Shown: positions 6,162-6,871 of the stretch, in pieces | Layout of the letters: each line of letters starts with the position of its first letter | Position numbering within the stretch: the stretch's first letter is position 1 | Origin: DATIJJ01 sp035478255 | GTDB taxonomy: Bacteria; Pseudomonadota; Gammaproteobacteria; DSM-16500 | Direction of reading: 5' to 3' | Length of the DNA: 6,871 nt | Assembly: GCA_035478255.1 (NCBI GenBank) | Contig: DATIJV010000099.1 | Coordinates: forward strand, 1-6,871 | Translations under genes and position numbers: made by a program | The notes under the pieces: model-generated | Database searches by the model: none | What the model was told of the DNA's origin: nothing | What the model saw: only the letters and a program-made list of their open reading frames with translations

Positions 6162-6489
6162 GGGTATCCTCCACATCAATAATTCTTACAGCATTAATTA
6201 ACTTCCAATCCATGCCGCAATTTTCTTTTCTATCTATTCCTTCATTTGAGGGCTCGAATATCAATCTCAAAGGATGCTCTAAATCCAAAGATAGCTGTCC
6301 CTTTTTATCGCCCTTGAGTTCATGGCAACGCCCTGGCAACGTCTTAAATGCTTCTAAATTAACAGCAGCTTGTAGGTCATCTAAGCGTGAGCCAATCTTA
6401 CGAGCACAATTCTTACCATATGCCTTAATCAACTCTTTCTCCGAGTTACAGACTTTCTGAAACTTTTTATTTTTAAAGGTAATTTCCAT
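6154..6489 (-). CDS. higB: HigB/RelE-type mRNA interferase toxin
   Basis: 111 aa, beginning MEITFKNKKF. The centre reads RLDDLQAAVNLEAF (35-48), then LPGRCHELKGDKKGQLSLDL (51-70) and HPLRLIFEP (72-80), the strand pattern of the HigB/RelE family. Basic candidates for RNA cleavage are H56, K59, K62, K63, R75 and perhaps H110 near the end of VRIIDVEDTHD. Residues 81-95 look like an inserted loop, making it slightly longer than a minimal HigB of about 92 aa. The family cleaves ribosome-bound mRNA and halts growth until neutralised. The toxin gene precedes the antitoxin gene, the order typical of higBA and opposite to relBE. Its own ribosome site is weak (CTGGATC before the ATG). The frame is intact. 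Confidence 0.88.
   Translation of the reverse strand: MEITFKNKKFQKVCNSEKELIKAYGKNCARKIGSRLDDLQAAVNLEAFKTLPGRCHELKGDKKGQLSLDLEHPLRLIFEPSNEGIDRKENCGMDWKLINAVRIIDVEDTHD
6168..6172 (-). promoter_or_regulatory. Strong ribosome binding site for the antitoxin gene
   Basis: GGAGG on the minus strand (CCTCC on plus) lies 6 nt before the ATG at 6161 and inside the 3' end of the toxin gene. It is much stronger than the site before the toxin gene, which fits the usual need for excess antitoxin, and it fixes the antitoxin start. Confidence 0.75.
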
Positions 6490-6531
6490 GATCCAGCCAC
6501 ATCTAACCTTATTCTTATTGCTGATGATAAA

Positions 6532-6560
6532 AGTATAGTATTAATTATTAGAAAATGCAA
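6532..6560 (-). promoter_or_regulatory. Sigma-70-type promoter of the higBA operon
   Basis: On the minus strand, TTGCAT (6560-6555) and TATACT (6537-6532, 5 of 6 to consensus) are separated by exactly 17 bases. The -35 element is weak (3 of 6). Transcription would begin near 6525, giving a leader of about 35 nt before the toxin ATG at 6489. Confidence 0.6.
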
Positions 6561-6567
6561 ATTTTAT

Positions 6568-6584
6568 TTAACCCTTTGGGTTAA
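6568..6584. promoter_or_regulatory. Palindrome upstream of higBA, candidate HigA operator
   Basis: TTAACCC and GGGTTAA are perfect inverted 7-mers separated by TTT. The palindrome lies just upstream of the -35 element of the higBA promoter, where a dimeric XRE-type antitoxin could bind. The assignment to HigA is inferred from position and symmetry. Confidence 0.5.
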
Positions 6585-6623
6585 TATTTATAAATGAGAT
6601 TTACTTGTGAAGCTTGTTTAGAA

Positions 6624-6717
6624 CTCCACGAAAAGCACGTGGAGGAAGGGGGACGCTCCGATACAGATGCGCTAAATTAGAACGTCCCCCTTCCTCTAAA
6701 CGCGCTTTTCGTTTGGA
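6624..6717. repeat. Palindromic hairpin element, copy B (short form, inverted relative to copy A)
   Basis: Reverse-complementing 1799-1896 and aligning it here gives 3 substitutions over 94 aligned bases plus two 2-bp deletions. The deletions remove AG from one side of a hairpin and CT from the other, so TCCAAGCG/CGCTTGGA becomes TCCACG/CGTGGA and the stem stays fully paired. The outer purine/pyrimidine tracts of copy A are absent; instead GAACT and AATTC flank the element as a near-match inverted pair (6621-6625 and 6717-6721). No reading frame is present. Confidence 0.9.
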
Positions 6718-6766
6718 ATTCGGTGCAAGGGCATAGGCATCAAGCTAAGGAAAGCCGATTGACTTG

Positions 6767-6789
6767 AAGCCCTTGTCAGGCAAGGGCTT
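6767..6789. repeat. Perfect 9-bp hairpin
   Basis: AAGCCCTTG (6767-6775) pairs with CAAGGGCTT (6781-6789) around the loop TCAGG. A further GCAAGGGC at 6725-6732 could compete for the left arm (GCCCTTG at 6769-6775). There is no T run after it on the plus strand, so calling it a terminator is not justified. Confidence 0.7.
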
Positions 6790-6829
6790 TAGAGCAAAAG
6801 CAGTAAAAAAGGTAATAGCTCAGCCCCAT

Positions 6830-6851
6830 TTGTTGTCATCTTGTTGTCATC
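6830..6851. repeat. 11-bp direct tandem repeat
   Basis: TTGTTGTCATC occurs twice head to tail (6830-6840 and 6841-6851). On the minus strand each copy reads GATGACAACAA, containing ATGACAACA. It could be a paired protein-binding site or part of a leader region of a gene beyond the edge. Function unknown. Confidence 0.85.
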
Positions 6852-6871
6852 GCGGAATTTACTCACTCTTA

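Larger units (their letters stand above)
6718..6871. other. Gene-free right edge, no coding region supported
   Basis: From the end of copy B to the window edge no open frame with coding character or a recognisable start was found on either strand, and no tRNA cloverleaf is visible. The stretch holds only a short hairpin and an 11-bp tandem repeat, listed separately. It may be the leader of a gene beyond the edge. Confidence 0.6.

Noticed and set aside
6212..6460. Plus-strand open frame opposite the toxin gene
   Set aside because: It is the shadow of the higB coding sequence and has no recognisable domain.
6718..6871. tRNA gene or attachment site at the right edge
   Set aside because: I could not draw a cloverleaf with an acceptor stem and TTC arm, and no integrase is in the window.

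Overview
The window looks like an AT-rich gammaproteobacterial chromosome. The closest fit is a host-associated member of the Legionellales (Legionella, Coxiella or Aquicella type). This rests on the gammaproteobacterial character of the serine hydroxymethyltransferase, the large coiled-coil and charged proteins that resemble secreted effectors, and a decayed paralogous gene segment. The genus is inferred and no marker in the window proves it.

Layout. (1) Bases 2-1528, + strand: the 3' part of a long Lys/Glu/Ala-rich coiled-coil protein with a perfect 30-bp tandem duplication, a proline-rich hinge carrying a PPTY (PPxY) motif, and C-terminal helical repeats. The reading frame is open to the left edge, so the gene starts outside the window. 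(2) Bases 1529-1741: an in-frame coding relic behind two TAG stops, encoding one more unit of the same helical repeat. (3) Bases 1776-1918: copy A of an elaborate palindromic element with nested hairpins and polypurine/polypyrimidine mirror repeats. (4) Bases 2002-4978, + strand: a tight three-gene cluster consisting of a PurQ-like class I amidotransferase homologue that has lost its catalytic triad, glyA, and a HAD-like protein with a cysteine-rich tail. (5) Bases 4976-5000: a hairpin between convergent transcription units. (6) Bases 5031-6489, - strand: a toxin-antitoxin operon with HigB/RelE-type toxin first and a HigA antitoxin fused to an ImmA/IrrE-type zinc peptidase domain second, preceded by a promoter and a palindromic operator candidate. 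(7) Bases 6624-6717: copy B of the palindromic element in opposite orientation. The segment to the right edge has no gene that I can support.

How the parts may work together. GlyA supplies glycine and 5,10-methylenetetrahydrofolate, both inputs to purine synthesis. The upstream gene resembles a purine-pathway amidotransferase subunit but cannot be an active glutaminase, so a regulatory or structural role, or a relic kept by translational coupling, is more likely than a direct catalytic role. The HAD-like gene shares the transcript but has no obvious one-carbon role. The toxin-antitoxin operon is a separate, self-regulated accessory unit. The two inverted copies of the palindromic element bracket the glyA cluster and the toxin-antitoxin operon. 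One copy has two 2-bp deletions that are complementary to each other, which suggests the hairpin itself is under selection or is produced by hairpin-based replication. The strongest candidates for something undescribed are this element family, the triad-less PurQ homologue, and the repeat-containing coiled-coil protein with its relic.
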